Below are positions 6,797-16,204 of a stretch of DNA of 64,000 nucleotides, in pieces. The position numbers and the translations under genes are program-made. The stretch covers positions 1 through 64,000 of the forward strand of contig JACPUC010000014.1 of NCBI GenBank assembly GCA_016192455.1. The letters run 5' to 3'. The notes under the pieces were generated by a model. That model had not been told where the DNA came from. It saw nothing but the letters and a program-made list of their open reading frames with translations, and did no database searches. This DNA comes from Candidatus Tectimicrobiota bacterium. Its GTDB lineage: Bacteria > JACPUC01. Position 1 is the stretch's first letter; every line of letters begins with the position of its first letter.

Positions 6797-8461
6797 TCAC
6801 GCGCCGCTCCAGGTTTCCGTGATGACGCCGCGCTGCCGGTCGCGCTCGATCGCCGCGGCGGGGCGATCGCCGGGCGCGCCGTAGCCGCCGCCCCCCGGCG
6901 TGCGCAGCAGGATGCGGTCACCTCCCTGCAGGGAGACATCCTGCACCTTGCTGACGAGCGGTGGGCGGTACTCCTGGCCGTTGCGCAGGAACACCACCTC
7001 GGTGCCCCGGCCGGGCTCGCCGCCCCAGAGCCCGAACGGCCGATGGATACCGCGGTCACCCATGAGTGTGGCACGGGCTTGCCCGGCACGCAAGCGGATG
7101 GCGTACTCCGCCCCGAAGCCGCCGCGGAACCTGCCGTGCCCGGCGGAGTCGCAGCGCAGCCGGCTGTGTTCGAACAGCACCGGGTAGAGGTGCTCGAGGA
7201 TCTCCACCGGCTGGCTGCGCGCCGCGCCGATCTGCGGGTTCATGTGGGTCAGGCCGTCGGAGGTCGGGCCGCCGCCGCCCCCGCCGCCGGCGAAGAAGTA
7301 GCAGACGTAGCGGCGCCGCCGCCCGGGGTCGTAGCCGCCGATGAGGAGCGCATTGAGGGTTGAGGCCGAGCCGGCCGGCACCGCCCGCGGCGCGGCCTGG
7401 GCCAGCAAGCCTTCGACGACGTCCATCACCCGCATGCCCACCTCGGCGTAGCCCCCCACCGCGCAGCCGCGCTGCGGATTCACCAGGCTCCCCTCGGGAA
7501 GCGACACGCGCACCGGAACAAAGGAGCCGGCGTTCATCGGCACCTGGTGGAAGACGTGCTTGATGGCGACGTGGATGCAGGAGATGGTCACGCTCGCCGG
7601 CAGGTTCATGGGGCCCTGGGACTGCTCCGAGGAGCCCGAGAAATCGAACGCCATGTCGCTGCCCCGCACGGTCAGCGTCGCCTCGATGCGCAGGGGGCTG
7701 TTGCTCACCCCGTCGTTGTCGACGTGCTCGTGGAAGCGGTAGACGCCGTCGGGGATTGCCTCGACGCAGCCGCGCATGAGATCCTCGGCGCGGCGCTTCA
7801 GTTCGGTGACGGCGGCCAGGAAGCGCTCCGCGCCGTGGTGCGTGATGAGAAGGGTGAGGCGGCGGGCCCCGGCGTCGAGGGAGGCGAGCTGCGCCATGAG
7901 GTCGCCGTAGGCCCAGCGCGGCACCCGCACGTTCGCCAAAATCGTGCGGATGAGCGGCTCGTTGAGCTTCCCCCGGGCCATGAGCTTTACGGGGGGGACG
8001 CGCAGCCCCTCCTGGAAAATCTCGCGGGCCGCCACGCCAAACCCGCCGGGAACCGCGCCGCCGACGTCGATCCAATGCGCCGTGTTGGCCAGGAAGGCCA
8101 GGCGCGGCCCGCCCGCCGCGGCCTCGCAGAAGTACGGCGCGATGAGCTTGAAGTCCTGCAGGTGGGTGCCGGCGGTGCTGGGGTCGTTGACGATGAAGAC
8201 GTCGCCCGGCTGTATCTTCTCCGCCCAACGTTCCAGCACCATTTGCGTTGCCGCCTGCATGATGCCGATGAACATCGGCACCCCTTGGGGCCCCTGGCAG
8301 ACCACCTCGCCGCTCGCCGCCTCGTAGATGCCGTTCGCCATGTCGCAGGCTTCCGAGACCACCGGCGAGAAGGCGGCCCGGCGCAGGGTAATGTCCATCT
8401 CCTCGACGACGCGGTCGAGGCCGCCGCGCAACACCGCCAGGGTCGTGGCATCGAGACTCAC
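6797..8461 (-). CDS. hyuB: Hydantoinase B / carboxylase alpha-type subunit
   Basis: This 554-aa protein belongs to the HyuB / 5-oxoprolinase C-terminal family, which forms the second subunit of ATP-dependent N-methylhydantoinases, oxoprolinases and acetone/acetophenone-type carboxylases. Family blocks are plain: SEACDMANGIYEA near the N-terminus, FIVNDPSTAGTHLQDFKL, DFSGSSEQSQGPMNLP, and a Gly-rich GGGGGGGPTSDG segment followed by LEHLYPVLFEHS. It starts at a GTG overlapping the hyuA stop by four bases (GTGA), so translation is probably coupled and the subunits are made in equal amounts. No small gamma subunit of the acetone carboxylase type is present, which argues against a true acetone carboxylase. 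The substrate cannot be read from the sequence. Confidence 0.9.
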   Translation of the reverse strand: MSLDATTLAVLRGGLDRVVEEMDITLRRAAFSPVVSEACDMANGIYEAASGEVVCQGPQGVPMFIGIMQAATQMVLERWAEKIQPGDVFIVNDPSTAGTHLQDFKLIAPYFCEAAAGGPRLAFLANTAHWIDVGGAVPGGFGVAAREIFQEGLRVPPVKLMARGKLNEPLIRTILANVRVPRWAYGDLMAQLASLDAGARRLTLLITHHGAERFLAAVTELKRRAEDLMRGCVEAIPDGVYRFHEHVDNDGVSNSPLRIEATLTVRGSDMAFDFSGSSEQSQGPMNLPASVTISCIHVAIKHVFHQVPMNAGSFVPVRVSLPEGSLVNPQRGCAVGGYAEVGMRVMDVVEGLLAQAAPRAVPAGSASTLNALLIGGYDPGRRRRYVCYFFAGGGGGGGPTSDGLTHMNPQIGAARSQPVEILEHLYPVLFEHSRLRCDSAGHGRFRGGFGAEYAIRLRAGQARATLMGDRGIHRPFGLWGGEPGRGTEVVFLRNGQEYRPPLVSKVQDVSLQGGDRILLRTPGGGGYGAPGDRPAAAIERDRQRGVITETWSGA

Positions 8462-10500
8462 GGCTGCACCTCGAGGATGAGATTGCCCAGATCGTCCACC
8501 CGCGCCATGGCCCAGGGAGGGATGACGGTGGTGCTGTCCGGCTGCTCGAGGACCGCGGGCCCGCGCAGCTTCGCGCCGGTGGGCAGGCGGTGGCGCTCGT
8601 AAATCGGCGTCGGCTGGTAGACGCCCTGGAAGGAGACCTGGCGCACCCCCTTGCGGGCCTCCTCCAGATGCGCCGCCGTGGGCGGCACGAGGCCCTTCAA
8701 GTCGAGGTTCGGGCGCACCCCCTCCACCGTCGTGCGCAGGCTGACGATGACGATCGGGAACCCCTCGATGGTGCGCCCGTAGAAGCGCTGGTAGGTCTCC
8801 TCGAAGGCGCCGCGGATCGCCGCCTCGTCGACGTCGGGGCGCGGGAAGACTGTCTTCACGACGTGCGTCTGCCCCTCGTAGGCCATGTCCGCTTCGTAGA
8901 GCACCTCTACCGCCGCCACCGGGATGCCCTCCTCGGCGATGAGCTGCCGGCCACGCCGCTCGTGCTCCGCGTAGACCGTGCGCAGACGGGCGAAGTCGAG
9001 CTGATCGAGGCGCTGGTTGATGGTCTGCACGAAGTCGTGGCGGACGTTCGCCATGATGCAGCCCATGGCGCTGGTCACCCCCGGGAAGAGAGGGATGATG
9101 GCCCGCGCCAGCTCCAGCTCCCGCATGATGGCGGCGGCGTGCAGCGGCCCGGCGCCGCCGAAGGCGACGAGGGTGAAGTCGCGCGGGTCGAGGCCGCGTT
9201 CGATTGACACCATGCGGATGCTGCCCGCCATCTTGTTGTTCGCCACCTGCACGACGGCGTCGGCGGCCTCCGTCGGCGACAGGCCGAGGGGCTTGCCGAT
9301 CTTCTCCGCCAGGGCGGCGCGGGCGAACTCCACATCGAGGCTGAAGCCCTCGCCGCTGGCGATGCTGTAGCGGGGGTTGATGCGCCCCAGGAGGAGGTTG
9401 GCGTCGGTGACCGTGGGTTCCTCGCCGCCGCGCCTGTAGCACACCGGCCCCGGGTCCGCCCCGGCGCTCCGCGGGCCGATCTGCAAGATGCCGCCGCCGT
9501 CGAGCCAGGCGATGCTGCCGCCGCCGGCGCCGATCGTGGTGATGTCGATCATCGGCACGTTGATCGGCACGGCGTACTCGAGCTCCGTGGTCGATTTCAT
9601 GCTCGGCTTGCCGTCGGCGATGAGGCAGACATCGAAGCTCGTCCCCCCCATGTCGCAGGAGATGGCGTTCGGGAAGCCGGCCGCGCGGCTCAGGTAGACC
9701 GCCGCCATCACCCCGGCCGCCGGACCAGAGAGCAGCGTGTTGACGGAAGCCCGGCGCGCCACGTCGAGGGACATGATGCCGCCGTTCGACTGGATGAGGA
9801 CGACGTCCCGGCGATATCCCTCGCTGCGGAGCCGCGCCAGGAGGGAGCGCAGGTAGTCGCCGATGCAGGGCTGCACGTAGGCGTTGACCACGGCCGTGCT
9901 GGTGCGCTCGAACTCGCGGTACTCCGGCAGCACCTCCGAGCTCAGGACGATGTGGTCATTCGGCCACAGCTCCTCGAGAATCTCGCGCGCCCGCCGTTCG
10001 TGGGCGGGATTGGCGTAGGAGTGGAGGAAGCTGACGACGACCGCCTCCACCCCCTGGGCGAGGAGCCGCGGCACGGCCGCGCGGACGTCCTCTTCCTTGA
10101 GGGGGGTGAGAACCTCGCCGGCGAAATCGACCCGCTCCTCGATCTCGAGGCAGCGGTCGCGCGGCACCAGCGGCTCGTAGACGCCGGTCAGCCCGAAGGT
10201 GTGGGGCCGATCGCGGCGGCGGAACTCCAGGATGTCGCGGAAGCCCTTCGTGGTGAGGAGGCCGCAGACGGCGCCGCGGCGCTGCAGCAGGGTGTTCGTG
10301 GCGACCGTGGTGCCGTGCACAATGACGAGGAGATCGTCGAGGCGCAGGCTGCTCTCCCGCAGCGCCTGCAGGAGGGCCCGGGAAAGATCGTCGGGGGTGG
10401 ACATGACCTTACTCACGCCCGCCGCGCCGCTGCTCTCGTCCACATAGATGAGGTCGGTGAACGTACCGCCGATATCCACCCCGGTAATGATGCTTGCCAT
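8458..10500 (-). CDS. hyuA: Hydantoinase A / carboxylase beta-type subunit
   Basis: This 680-aa HyuA family ATPase has the opening signature TGVDIGGTFTDLIYVD (about residues 6-21), the phosphate-binding part of an actin-like ATPase fold. Later blocks are VHGTTVATNTLLQRRG, LSSEVLPEYREFERTSTAVVNAYV, SGPAAGVMAA, CDMGGTSFDVCLI and ADPGPVCYRRGG, all typical of hydantoinase A / oxoprolinase. It should use ATP to activate a cyclic amide or a ketone enolate with its partner HyuB. ATG start with GAGG about nine bases upstream. UbiD-family, cupin and DinB-like genes lie upstream on the same strand, suggesting a degradation or carboxylation pathway whose substrate I cannot name. Confidence 0.92.
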   Translation of the reverse strand: MASIITGVDIGGTFTDLIYVDESSGAAGVSKVMSTPDDLSRALLQALRESSLRLDDLLVIVHGTTVATNTLLQRRGAVCGLLTTKGFRDILEFRRRDRPHTFGLTGVYEPLVPRDRCLEIEERVDFAGEVLTPLKEEDVRAAVPRLLAQGVEAVVVSFLHSYANPAHERRAREILEELWPNDHIVLSSEVLPEYREFERTSTAVVNAYVQPCIGDYLRSLLARLRSEGYRRDVVLIQSNGGIMSLDVARRASVNTLLSGPAAGVMAAVYLSRAAGFPNAISCDMGGTSFDVCLIADGKPSMKSTTELEYAVPINVPMIDITTIGAGGGSIAWLDGGGILQIGPRSAGADPGPVCYRRGGEEPTVTDANLLLGRINPRYSIASGEGFSLDVEFARAALAEKIGKPLGLSPTEAADAVVQVANNKMAGSIRMVSIERGLDPRDFTLVAFGGAGPLHAAAIMRELELARAIIPLFPGVTSAMGCIMANVRHDFVQTINQRLDQLDFARLRTVYAEHERRGRQLIAEEGIPVAAVEVLYEADMAYEGQTHVVKTVFPRPDVDEAAIRGAFEETYQRFYGRTIEGFPIVIVSLRTTVEGVRPNLDLKGLVPPTAAHLEEARKGVRQVSFQGVYQPTPIYERHRLPTGAKLRGPAVLEQPDSTTVIPPWAMARVDDLGNLILEVQP

Positions 10501-10693
10501 GCTTCAACCTCATGTTCAGCAGGAGTCGTCAGCAGCCGCTTGCGGCAGGTCCCACGCCGCCGCCCGTTCTGCAGGCCTTCACCCTCTCCGCCCCTCCGTG
10601 CCGCTTCTCCGCCAGGAAGCCGGTGGAGCGCAGCCCTCCGCACCGCACCGCCGCCCCCCAGGCGGACCCTCCCTGAAACCGCGGCGAGCGTCT

Positions 10694-12037
10694 CTACCCC
10701 TTCAGGTGTTTCGCCAACAGCTTCTCCATCGCCTCAGCCGCGGCGCGCGGCACCTCGATGCGGCGGAAGCGCTCGCGCCCTTCGAGGGGGGCGGTGGCGT
10801 CGATGCCGAGCTTCGAGGTGCGCTTGTCCTCGCCGGCGGAGGGATCGATCCCCCAGCCTTCGACGTTCTCCCTCACGTAGAGGTCCCGACTCGGTTGGAA
10901 GCGCGTGCCGAGGGCCCACTCGACATCGGCGAAGACGAACGGGTCGATATCTTCGTCCACCAGGATCGCCGTCTTCAACGAGCGGTTGTTGAGAAGGAGG
11001 TAGTCGAAGATGGCCCGCGCCTTCGTCTGCCGGCGCTTGGCGAGCTGCACCACGACCAGGCCGCGGCCTTTGAAGCTCACCTTGCGCACCTCGGGGAAGG
11101 TGTCGCGCAGCACCCGGATGTTCTCCGCCTGACCGGAGATGTTCAGCACGTGCGCTTCCTGGCCGGAAGCGACGAGCCCTTGGTAGATCGGCGCGCGGCG
11201 GTGGGTGATGACATCGACGTCGATCACCGGGTTGTCGGAGGTGATGTAGTAGTTGCTCGTCTCCCCGAAGGGTCCCTCGGTCTCCCGCACGTGCGGCAGC
11301 ACCCGGCCCTCGAGCACGAACTCGGCGCTTGCCGGCGCCTCGAGGTCCTTGGAGACGCAGCGCACCAGCTCGATTGGCTCGCCCGCCAGGCCGCCGGCGA
11401 TGGCGAACTTATCGGTGAGCGCCGGGTCCCAGGTGACGCTGGCGAAGTAGGTGATCGGATCGAGGCCGACGACCACCGCCACCTCGAGCGCCTGATCCCG
11501 CCCCTCGACGAGGGCGAAGAGCGTCGAGATGGGCGGGTTCTGCAGGTAGATGCCGAGGTGGTTGCCGCGCTTCACCTGGATGCGGTGGATGCCGATGGCG
11601 CGCGCCCCGGTGTCGGGGTGGCGGGCGATGGTCACGGCGGAGGTGAAGTAGGCCCCGGCATCCTCTTCATGGTGGGTGAGGACCGGGATGCTGGCAAGGA
11701 CGTCCTGTCCGCCCTCGAGCGCCACCTCCTGGCAGGGGGCCTCTCGAACCAGGCGCGGCTCGCGGCGCTCGTGCACGCGCTCGAGGTAGGTCTCCTCGAT
11801 CTCCCCCTCCCCGCAGCCCAAGGCGAGAGCCAGGCGCGCCCGCGTGGCGAGGATGTTGCCGGTCACGGCGTGGGCGGAGCCGCGCACCTTCGTGAAGAGC
11901 GGCACGGGGCCCTGGCGCCGGTCGAGGGAGGCGAGCGCAGCGGCGATCTCGAACTTAGGGTCAACCTCCTCCGCAATCTCGATGAGGTCGCCTCGACACC
12001 GCAGCGCCTCGAGGAAGGCCCGCAGGTCCGCGTACAT
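10694..12037 (-). CDS. UbiD-family prenylated-FMN (de)carboxylase
   Basis: This 447-aa protein is a member of the UbiD family of reversible decarboxylases of aromatic and alpha,beta-unsaturated acids. These enzymes use prenylated FMN made by UbiX. Diagnostic stretches are GIHRIQVKRGNHLG (cofactor and metal contacts) and ETEGPFGETSNYY, holding the conserved acidic residues of the E-R-E catalytic set. Length fits catabolic UbiD homologues rather than E. coli UbiD (~490 aa). ATG start with AAGGGGG upstream. No ubiX-like flavin prenyltransferase is in the window. Its position between hyuA and a cupin suggests a catabolic carboxylase/decarboxylase rather than ubiquinone synthesis; this is inferred from context. 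Confidence 0.9.
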   Translation of the reverse strand: MYADLRAFLEALRCRGDLIEIAEEVDPKFEIAAALASLDRRQGPVPLFTKVRGSAHAVTGNILATRARLALALGCGEGEIEETYLERVHERREPRLVREAPCQEVALEGGQDVLASIPVLTHHEEDAGAYFTSAVTIARHPDTGARAIGIHRIQVKRGNHLGIYLQNPPISTLFALVEGRDQALEVAVVVGLDPITYFASVTWDPALTDKFAIAGGLAGEPIELVRCVSKDLEAPASAEFVLEGRVLPHVRETEGPFGETSNYYITSDNPVIDVDVITHRRAPIYQGLVASGQEAHVLNISGQAENIRVLRDTFPEVRKVSFKGRGLVVVQLAKRRQTKARAIFDYLLLNNRSLKTAILVDEDIDPFVFADVEWALGTRFQPSRDLYVRENVEGWGIDPSAGEDKRTSKLGIDATAPLEGRERFRRIEVPRAAAEAMEKLLAKHLKG

Positions 12038-12075
12038 CGCATCCCCCTTCTCGCAGGCCGGCGATGCCGCCCTGC

Positions 12076-12417
12076 TTAGCGCTTCTTGAAGAAGATCATC
12101 ACGAGGCGCTCGTCGGCGTCGTTCTCAATGCCGTGTTTCACCATCTTCGGAACGAGGTAGAGGCCGCGCGGCTGGCAGCGAAATTTCCGCTCGCCGACCG
12201 TGAACGTGCCGCGTCCCTGCAGCACGTAGTAGACCTCGTCCTCCTTGATATGGTGGTGCATCGGCGTCCCCTGCCCCGGCTCGTAGCAGAGGAGCTCCGT
12301 GACGATGTCGTCGGTGCGGAAGATGCGCTTGCGGATGCGCTTCTCCACCGAGAACTCGATGACATCGTCAAGCCGCACGATGCCCGAGTCTTGCGTCGCT
12401 TCTGCCTGCTCATCCAT
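12076..12417 (-). CDS. Cupin-domain protein
   Basis: This 113-aa single-domain cupin has the metal-binding motif 1 as MHHHIKEDEVYYVLQGRGTFTVG and a second motif region LVPKMVKHGIENDADE with one His. The three-histidine patch plus Glu fits a mononuclear metal site. The ATG at 12417 has a strong GGGGAG-type site six bases upstream and is preferred over an ATG ten codons earlier. It lies 38 bp upstream of the UbiD-family gene on the same strand. Small cupins in such clusters may be isomerases, dioxygenases or metal-binding accessory proteins; the sequence does not decide. Confidence 0.85.
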   Translation of the reverse strand: MDEQAEATQDSGIVRLDDVIEFSVEKRIRKRIFRTDDIVTELLCYEPGQGTPMHHHIKEDEVYYVLQGRGTFTVGERKFRCQPRGLYLVPKMVKHGIENDADERLVMIFFKKR

Positions 12418-12516
12418 CTCTTCTCCCCCCGTCGCCCCTGACGGCATGGCGCTGCCATCCCCCGCCGCCGGCCTCCCAGCGGCGCGGCGCGCAGCCTCTC
12501 GTCGGGCTCGCCCCGC

Positions 12517-13194
12517 TCAGGCGCTTGCCGGTTCGCCTCTAAACCACGGGTCCTGCAGGTAGCCGACCTTCGGAACCCGCACCCGCGCCGGCAGCCCCTG
12601 GGCCCGTTTCAGGCGCTGGATCGTGTTGAGGTGGACGAGGGTCTCCCACACCATATGCTGGAAGATGTAGACCGCCTGCATGTGCCAGAGCGTGGGGTCG
12701 CGCGGGTCCTGCTCGAGGCCGACGGCATGGCAGCGCGCGGCGCGTTCCATGTACGGACCGATGCGCTCGTAGCCGTTGGCGAAGGTGGCGTCGGGCGGGA
12801 TGCGGCGGTCCATGGTGATCGAGGAGAGGTCCGCTTCATCCAGCCGCGACAGGACCTCGCGGGCGATGTTGATGCTGTTCTCCACCTGCGGCAGGATGTC
12901 CTTGAGGTCCCAGTAGACCTCCTCGTCTAGACGCCGGTCGTACTTCGCGGCGCCGGCCGGGTCGAACGGCTGGGGCTTCTGTCGATCCTTGAAGAAGTGC
13001 TTCCCCCAGGCCAGCACCATCTGGAAGTAGTAGGCGTAGGCGATATGGCTGAGCTGCCGGCGGATGCTCCACTTCGACCATTCCTGGCCCTGGTCATCCC
13101 AATCGAGCTGCTCGTCCGTCAGCCCCTCAACCTCCTCGCGCAGCCAGTTGTAGAGATGCGCCAACTCCGGATACCTGGCGGTTGCCGAAGCCAT
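12517..13194 (-). CDS. DinB-like four-helix-bundle protein
   Basis: This 225-aa protein looks like a member of the DinB/YfiT-like superfamily. A conserved-looking EWSKWSIRRQLSHIAYAYYFQMV helix carries the first metal-ligand-type His, later helices carry His in ERAARCHAVG and LWHMQAVYIFQHMVWETLVHLNTI, and there is an overall helical bundle. The ATG at 13194 has an excellent GAGGAGG site; earlier in-frame starts lack one. It is the first gene of the minus-strand run that continues with the cupin and UbiD-family genes, and is divergent from the SDR gene. DinB-like proteins include thiol-dependent transferases and many unknowns, so I give no reaction. Confidence 0.75.
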   Translation of the reverse strand: MASATARYPELAHLYNWLREEVEGLTDEQLDWDDQGQEWSKWSIRRQLSHIAYAYYFQMVLAWGKHFFKDRQKPQPFDPAGAAKYDRRLDEEVYWDLKDILPQVENSINIAREVLSRLDEADLSSITMDRRIPPDATFANGYERIGPYMERAARCHAVGLEQDPRDPTLWHMQAVYIFQHMVWETLVHLNTIQRLKRAQGLPARVRVPKVGYLQDPWFRGEPASA

Positions 13195-13413
13195 GTTCAA
13201 TTCCTCCTCGAGGCCAGTCGCTTTTCGCGCGGGTACTCGGCGGGATTCTAGCACAGGTGAGGCGACGGTCGTCAAACGGGGCGCGGCCGGATGAGCCGCG
13301 CGGCGCTCCTTGCCGATGGGTCCGCCGCCGTGCTATGTGGGGGAGCAGGCAGTGCGCATCCCGGCAGGCCGCGGTTCCGGCGGCGGGCCTCGCCTCGATG
13401 GGGAAGAGGGCGG

Positions 13414-14184
13414 ATGGAGCTTGGGTTAACGGGCAAGGTCGCCATGGTCTCCGGGGGCAGCCGGGGCATCGGCCGCAGCATCGTCCTGGGCCTGGCCGCG
13501 GAGGGTTGCGCGGTGAGCTTCTGCGCCCGCGGCGGGGACGACCTCGCGGCCTGCGCCGAGGAGCTGCGGCAGGCAGGTAGGCGCTCCTGCGCCGTCCAGG
13601 CCGATGTCGCCACGGCAGATGGGGCGCGGGAGTTCTTTACGGAGACCTGCGCCCGGCTCGGCGAGCCGGACATCCTGGTGAACAATATCGGCAAATCGTC
13701 GGGGGGCGGCATTGAAACGACGACCCTGGAAGAGTGGCAGAACGCGCTCGAGTTCAACCTCCTTCCGGCCGTGCGCCTCTCGAAGCTCGTCGTGCCGGGC
13801 ATGAAGCGGCGCCGCCGGGGGCGCATCATCCATATCGCCTCGATCTGGGGCCGCGAGTCGGGGGGCCTGATGACCTACAACGCCGCCAAGGCGTCCGTCA
13901 TCAGCTTGTCAAAGGCGATGGCGCGCGAGCTTGGCCCGTTCAACATCCTGGTGAACGCGGTCTGCCCGGGGTCCGTCAGTTTCCCGGGCGGCTCCTGGTG
14001 GCGCCGGCAGCAGGAGGAGCCGGAGAGGATGGCGAGGTTCCTGGAGAGCGATTTCCCTCTCGGACGCTTCGGCACCCCGCAGGAGGTGGCGAACGTTGTC
14101 ACCTTTCTGGCTTCGGAGGCGGCCAGCCTCGTCAGCGGCGCGGCCATCACCGTTGACGGCTGCCAGTCGCGCTCGAACATCTGA
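13414..14184 (+). CDS. Short-chain dehydrogenase/reductase
   Basis: This 256-aa classical SDR probably acts as an NADP(H) or NAD(H)-dependent oxidoreductase on a hydroxyl or keto group. The nucleotide motif SGGSRGIG is at 13-20, NNIG at 90-93, and the catalytic Ser143 (IASIWG), Tyr155 and Lys159 (YNAAK) are all present with Asn115. The C-terminal VSGAAITVDGC block is normal for FabG-like SDRs. ATG at 13414 with GAGGG just upstream. It is divergent from the DinB-like gene across a 219-bp gap and 57 bp upstream of a thioredoxin-like gene. The substrate is unknown. Confidence 0.92.
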   Translation: MELGLTGKVAMVSGGSRGIGRSIVLGLAAEGCAVSFCARGGDDLAACAEELRQAGRRSCAVQADVATADGAREFFTETCARLGEPDILVNNIGKSSGGGIETTTLEEWQNALEFNLLPAVRLSKLVVPGMKRRRRGRIIHIASIWGRESGGLMTYNAAKASVISLSKAMARELGPFNILVNAVCPGSVSFPGGSWWRRQQEEPERMARFLESDFPLGRFGTPQEVANVVTFLASEAASLVSGAAITVDGCQSRSNI

Positions 14185-14241
14185 TGGGATGGTCCGGAAG
14201 TGCGGCCCCGCCGCACCTTGGCTTGTGGACAAGGGGGAAGA

Positions 14242-14916
14242 ATGATGGCGTCCCAACCATTCCCGAGCCGCCGGCGCCTGGCGGGCGCCTCCGCTGGCGG
14301 AGGTCGCCGCGCCGCCTGGCTGGGGATCGCCGCGCTGGCGCTGGCCATTGCACCCCTGCTGCCGGGATTCTGGCTGGCGCCACAGGCCGCGCAGGCCGGG
14401 GGCGTGAAGGAGAAGTTCGCGGCTATGGGGATGATCACCTTCAGCCGCAGGGTGCCGGCGCCCGCTTTCACGCTGCCCACCCTCACCGGCGAGGTGTTCC
14501 GCCTGCAGGACCTGCGGGGCAAGATCGTCTTCCTGAACTTCTGGGCCACCTGGTGCGTCCCCTGCCGCGAGGAGATGCCGGCGATGCAGAGCTTGGCCGA
14601 TGCTTTCGCGCAGCGACCCTTCGCCATGGTGGCGATCTCGCAGGACGCCGCCGGGGAGCGCGTGGTGCGGCCCTTCGTGGAGGAGCTGAAGCTGCGCTTC
14701 ACCATCCTCCTCGATATGGACAAGGCAGTGACCCAGCGCTACTCGGTGCGGGCGCTCCCCTCCACCTACCTCATCGGACGCGACGGCGCCGTCCTCGGTA
14801 TCGCCCTGGGCCCGCGCGAGTGGAACAGCCCGCAAGCCCGGGCCCTCATCGAGGCGCTCCTCGAGCTGCCGGCCGCCGCGCCCTCCGCCGCTCCAAACAG
14901 CGAGAGCGCCAACTGA
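14242..14916 (+). CDS. TlpA/ResA-like thiol-disulfide oxidoreductase
   Basis: This 224-aa exported thioredoxin-fold protein has a signal or anchor at about 22-52 (Arg-rich start, WLGIAALALAIAPLLPGFWL). The AhpC/TSA-like fold follows with WATWCVPC, active-site cysteines C105 and C108. The later cis-Pro segment RALPSTYLIGRDG is also present. It probably acts in the periplasm reducing disulfides, for example in cytochrome c maturation, though no ccm gene is nearby. Two adjacent ATGs (14242, 14245) follow a GGGGGA-type site. It shares strand and a short gap with the SDR. A ~115-bp gap separates its stop from the convergent alcohol dehydrogenase. Confidence 0.9.
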   Translation: MMASQPFPSRRRLAGASAGGGRRAAWLGIAALALAIAPLLPGFWLAPQAAQAGGVKEKFAAMGMITFSRRVPAPAFTLPTLTGEVFRLQDLRGKIVFLNFWATWCVPCREEMPAMQSLADAFAQRPFAMVAISQDAAGERVVRPFVEELKLRFTILLDMDKAVTQRYSVRALPSTYLIGRDGAVLGIALGPREWNSPQARALIEALLELPAAAPSAAPNSESAN

Positions 14917-15031
14917 GCGGCGCTCCGCACCTTCCCGTCCACACCGCGACGCTCCGCTCCCTTCGCCGCCCCCTGACCGCCGCGGCCCAGCGCGGGTCCG
15001 CGCCGGCTCGCCGCGGGGCTCGGCCTGCGTT

Positions 15032-16204
15032 TCACTCCTCGGCATCGAAGGCGCGGCGGAAGAGCCGCACGAAGTCCTCGCGCGAGGTGCGCCGCGGGTT
15101 CACCTTGTGCAGCCCCATGGCGACGGCGTCATCGACGAGATCCTGCAGCTTCTCGTCGCTGCACCCGGCCAGTCGCAGATTGGCTGGAATCCCCACGTCG
15201 CGGAGGAGCTTGCGCACCGCGGTCACGGCGGATGCAGCGGCGACACTGGGGGTCAGGCCGCGCACCTCCTCTCCCATGGCCGCGGCGATGTCGGCGAAGC
15301 GCTGCGGACAGGCGATGAGGCAGAACTCCATGACGTGCGGCAGGGCGATGGCGTTCGCCAGGCCATGGTGCAGGCCGAGGTGCCCGCCGAGCGGATGCGC
15401 CATCGAGTGGCAGATGCCGAGGTTGGCGTTCGAGAAGGCGATCCCCGCCATGGTGCTGGCGATCGCCATGTTCAACGTTGCCTCGAGGTTGTAGTCGTTG
15501 CTGACCGCCTGCCGCAGGTTGCCGGAGATGAGGCGGACGGCGTGCAGCGCCAGGGCATCGGTGAGGGGTTGCGCCTGCAGGTTCGTGTACGCCTCGATGG
15601 CATGCGTCAGGGCGTCGGCGCCGGTCGCGGCGGCGATCGGCGCGGGCAGGCGCAGCATGAGCCGCGGCTCGATCACCGCCAGGCGTGGGTGGCAGAAGCG
15701 CGACACGATGCCGTGCTTAAAGTGCGTCTCAGGGTCCGTCACCACCGCGCTGTTGGAGACCTCGCTGCCGGTGCCGTACGTGGTGGGAATGGCTACCATC
15801 GGCGCCATCGGCTCCCGGAACTTGTTCACGCCGAAGTACTGGCTGATCTGCCCGCCGTTCGTCGCCAAGATGGCGAGGGATTTGCCGACATCCATCGAGC
15901 TGCCGCCGCCGAGCGCCAGGATGCCGTCGCAGCCATCCTTCCGGTACGCCTCCCAGACGGCCTCCACCGTGGCGATGAGGGGGTTCCCCACCACGCCGTC
16001 GAAGAGCACGACGGGGATTTTCGCCAGCTCCAGCACCCGCAGGAGTTGCTCGGCCAAGCCCGCCTTGACGATGCCGGCATCCGTCACGAGGCAGGGCCGG
16101 TGCACGAGCAGGCGGCCCAGCTCCTTGGGAAGCCGCTCCAGGGCGCCGGCGCCGCTGAGGACCATGGTGGGCAGGTAGTAGGTGAAGATTTCCTGAAAGG
16201 CCAT
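15032..16204 (-). CDS. Iron-containing (group III) alcohol dehydrogenase
   Basis: This 390-aa protein of the Fe-ADH family is an NAD(P)-dependent dehydrogenase of alcohols or aldehydes. The cofactor motif GGGSSMDVGK is present. Metal-binding blocks are TGADALTHAIEAY (Asp and His ligands) and CHSMAHPLGGHLGLHHG (two further His). Length is typical of the family (380-390 aa). ATG at 16204 with GGAGGG upstream; longer in-frame starts add a Pro/Arg/Gly-rich tail with no site. It follows the D-2-hydroxyacid dehydrogenase gene by 134 bp on the same strand, so the two may act in one pathway. The physiological alcohol is not evident. Confidence 0.93.
   Translation of the reverse strand: MAFQEIFTYYLPTMVLSGAGALERLPKELGRLLVHRPCLVTDAGIVKAGLAEQLLRVLELAKIPVVLFDGVVGNPLIATVEAVWEAYRKDGCDGILALGGGSSMDVGKSLAILATNGGQISQYFGVNKFREPMAPMVAIPTTYGTGSEVSNSAVVTDPETHFKHGIVSRFCHPRLAVIEPRLMLRLPAPIAAATGADALTHAIEAYTNLQAQPLTDALALHAVRLISGNLRQAVSNDYNLEATLNMAIASTMAGIAFSNANLGICHSMAHPLGGHLGLHHGLANAIALPHVMEFCLIACPQRFADIAAAMGEEVRGLTPSVAAASAVTAVRKLLRDVGIPANLRLAGCSDEKLQDLVDDAVAMGLHKVNPRRTSREDFVRLFRRAFDAEE

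Noticed and set aside
6797-10500. hyuAB as acetone carboxylase
   Set aside because: No gamma subunit gene is adjacent, and the subunit order and neighbours fit the wider hydantoinase/oxoprolinase family equally well.
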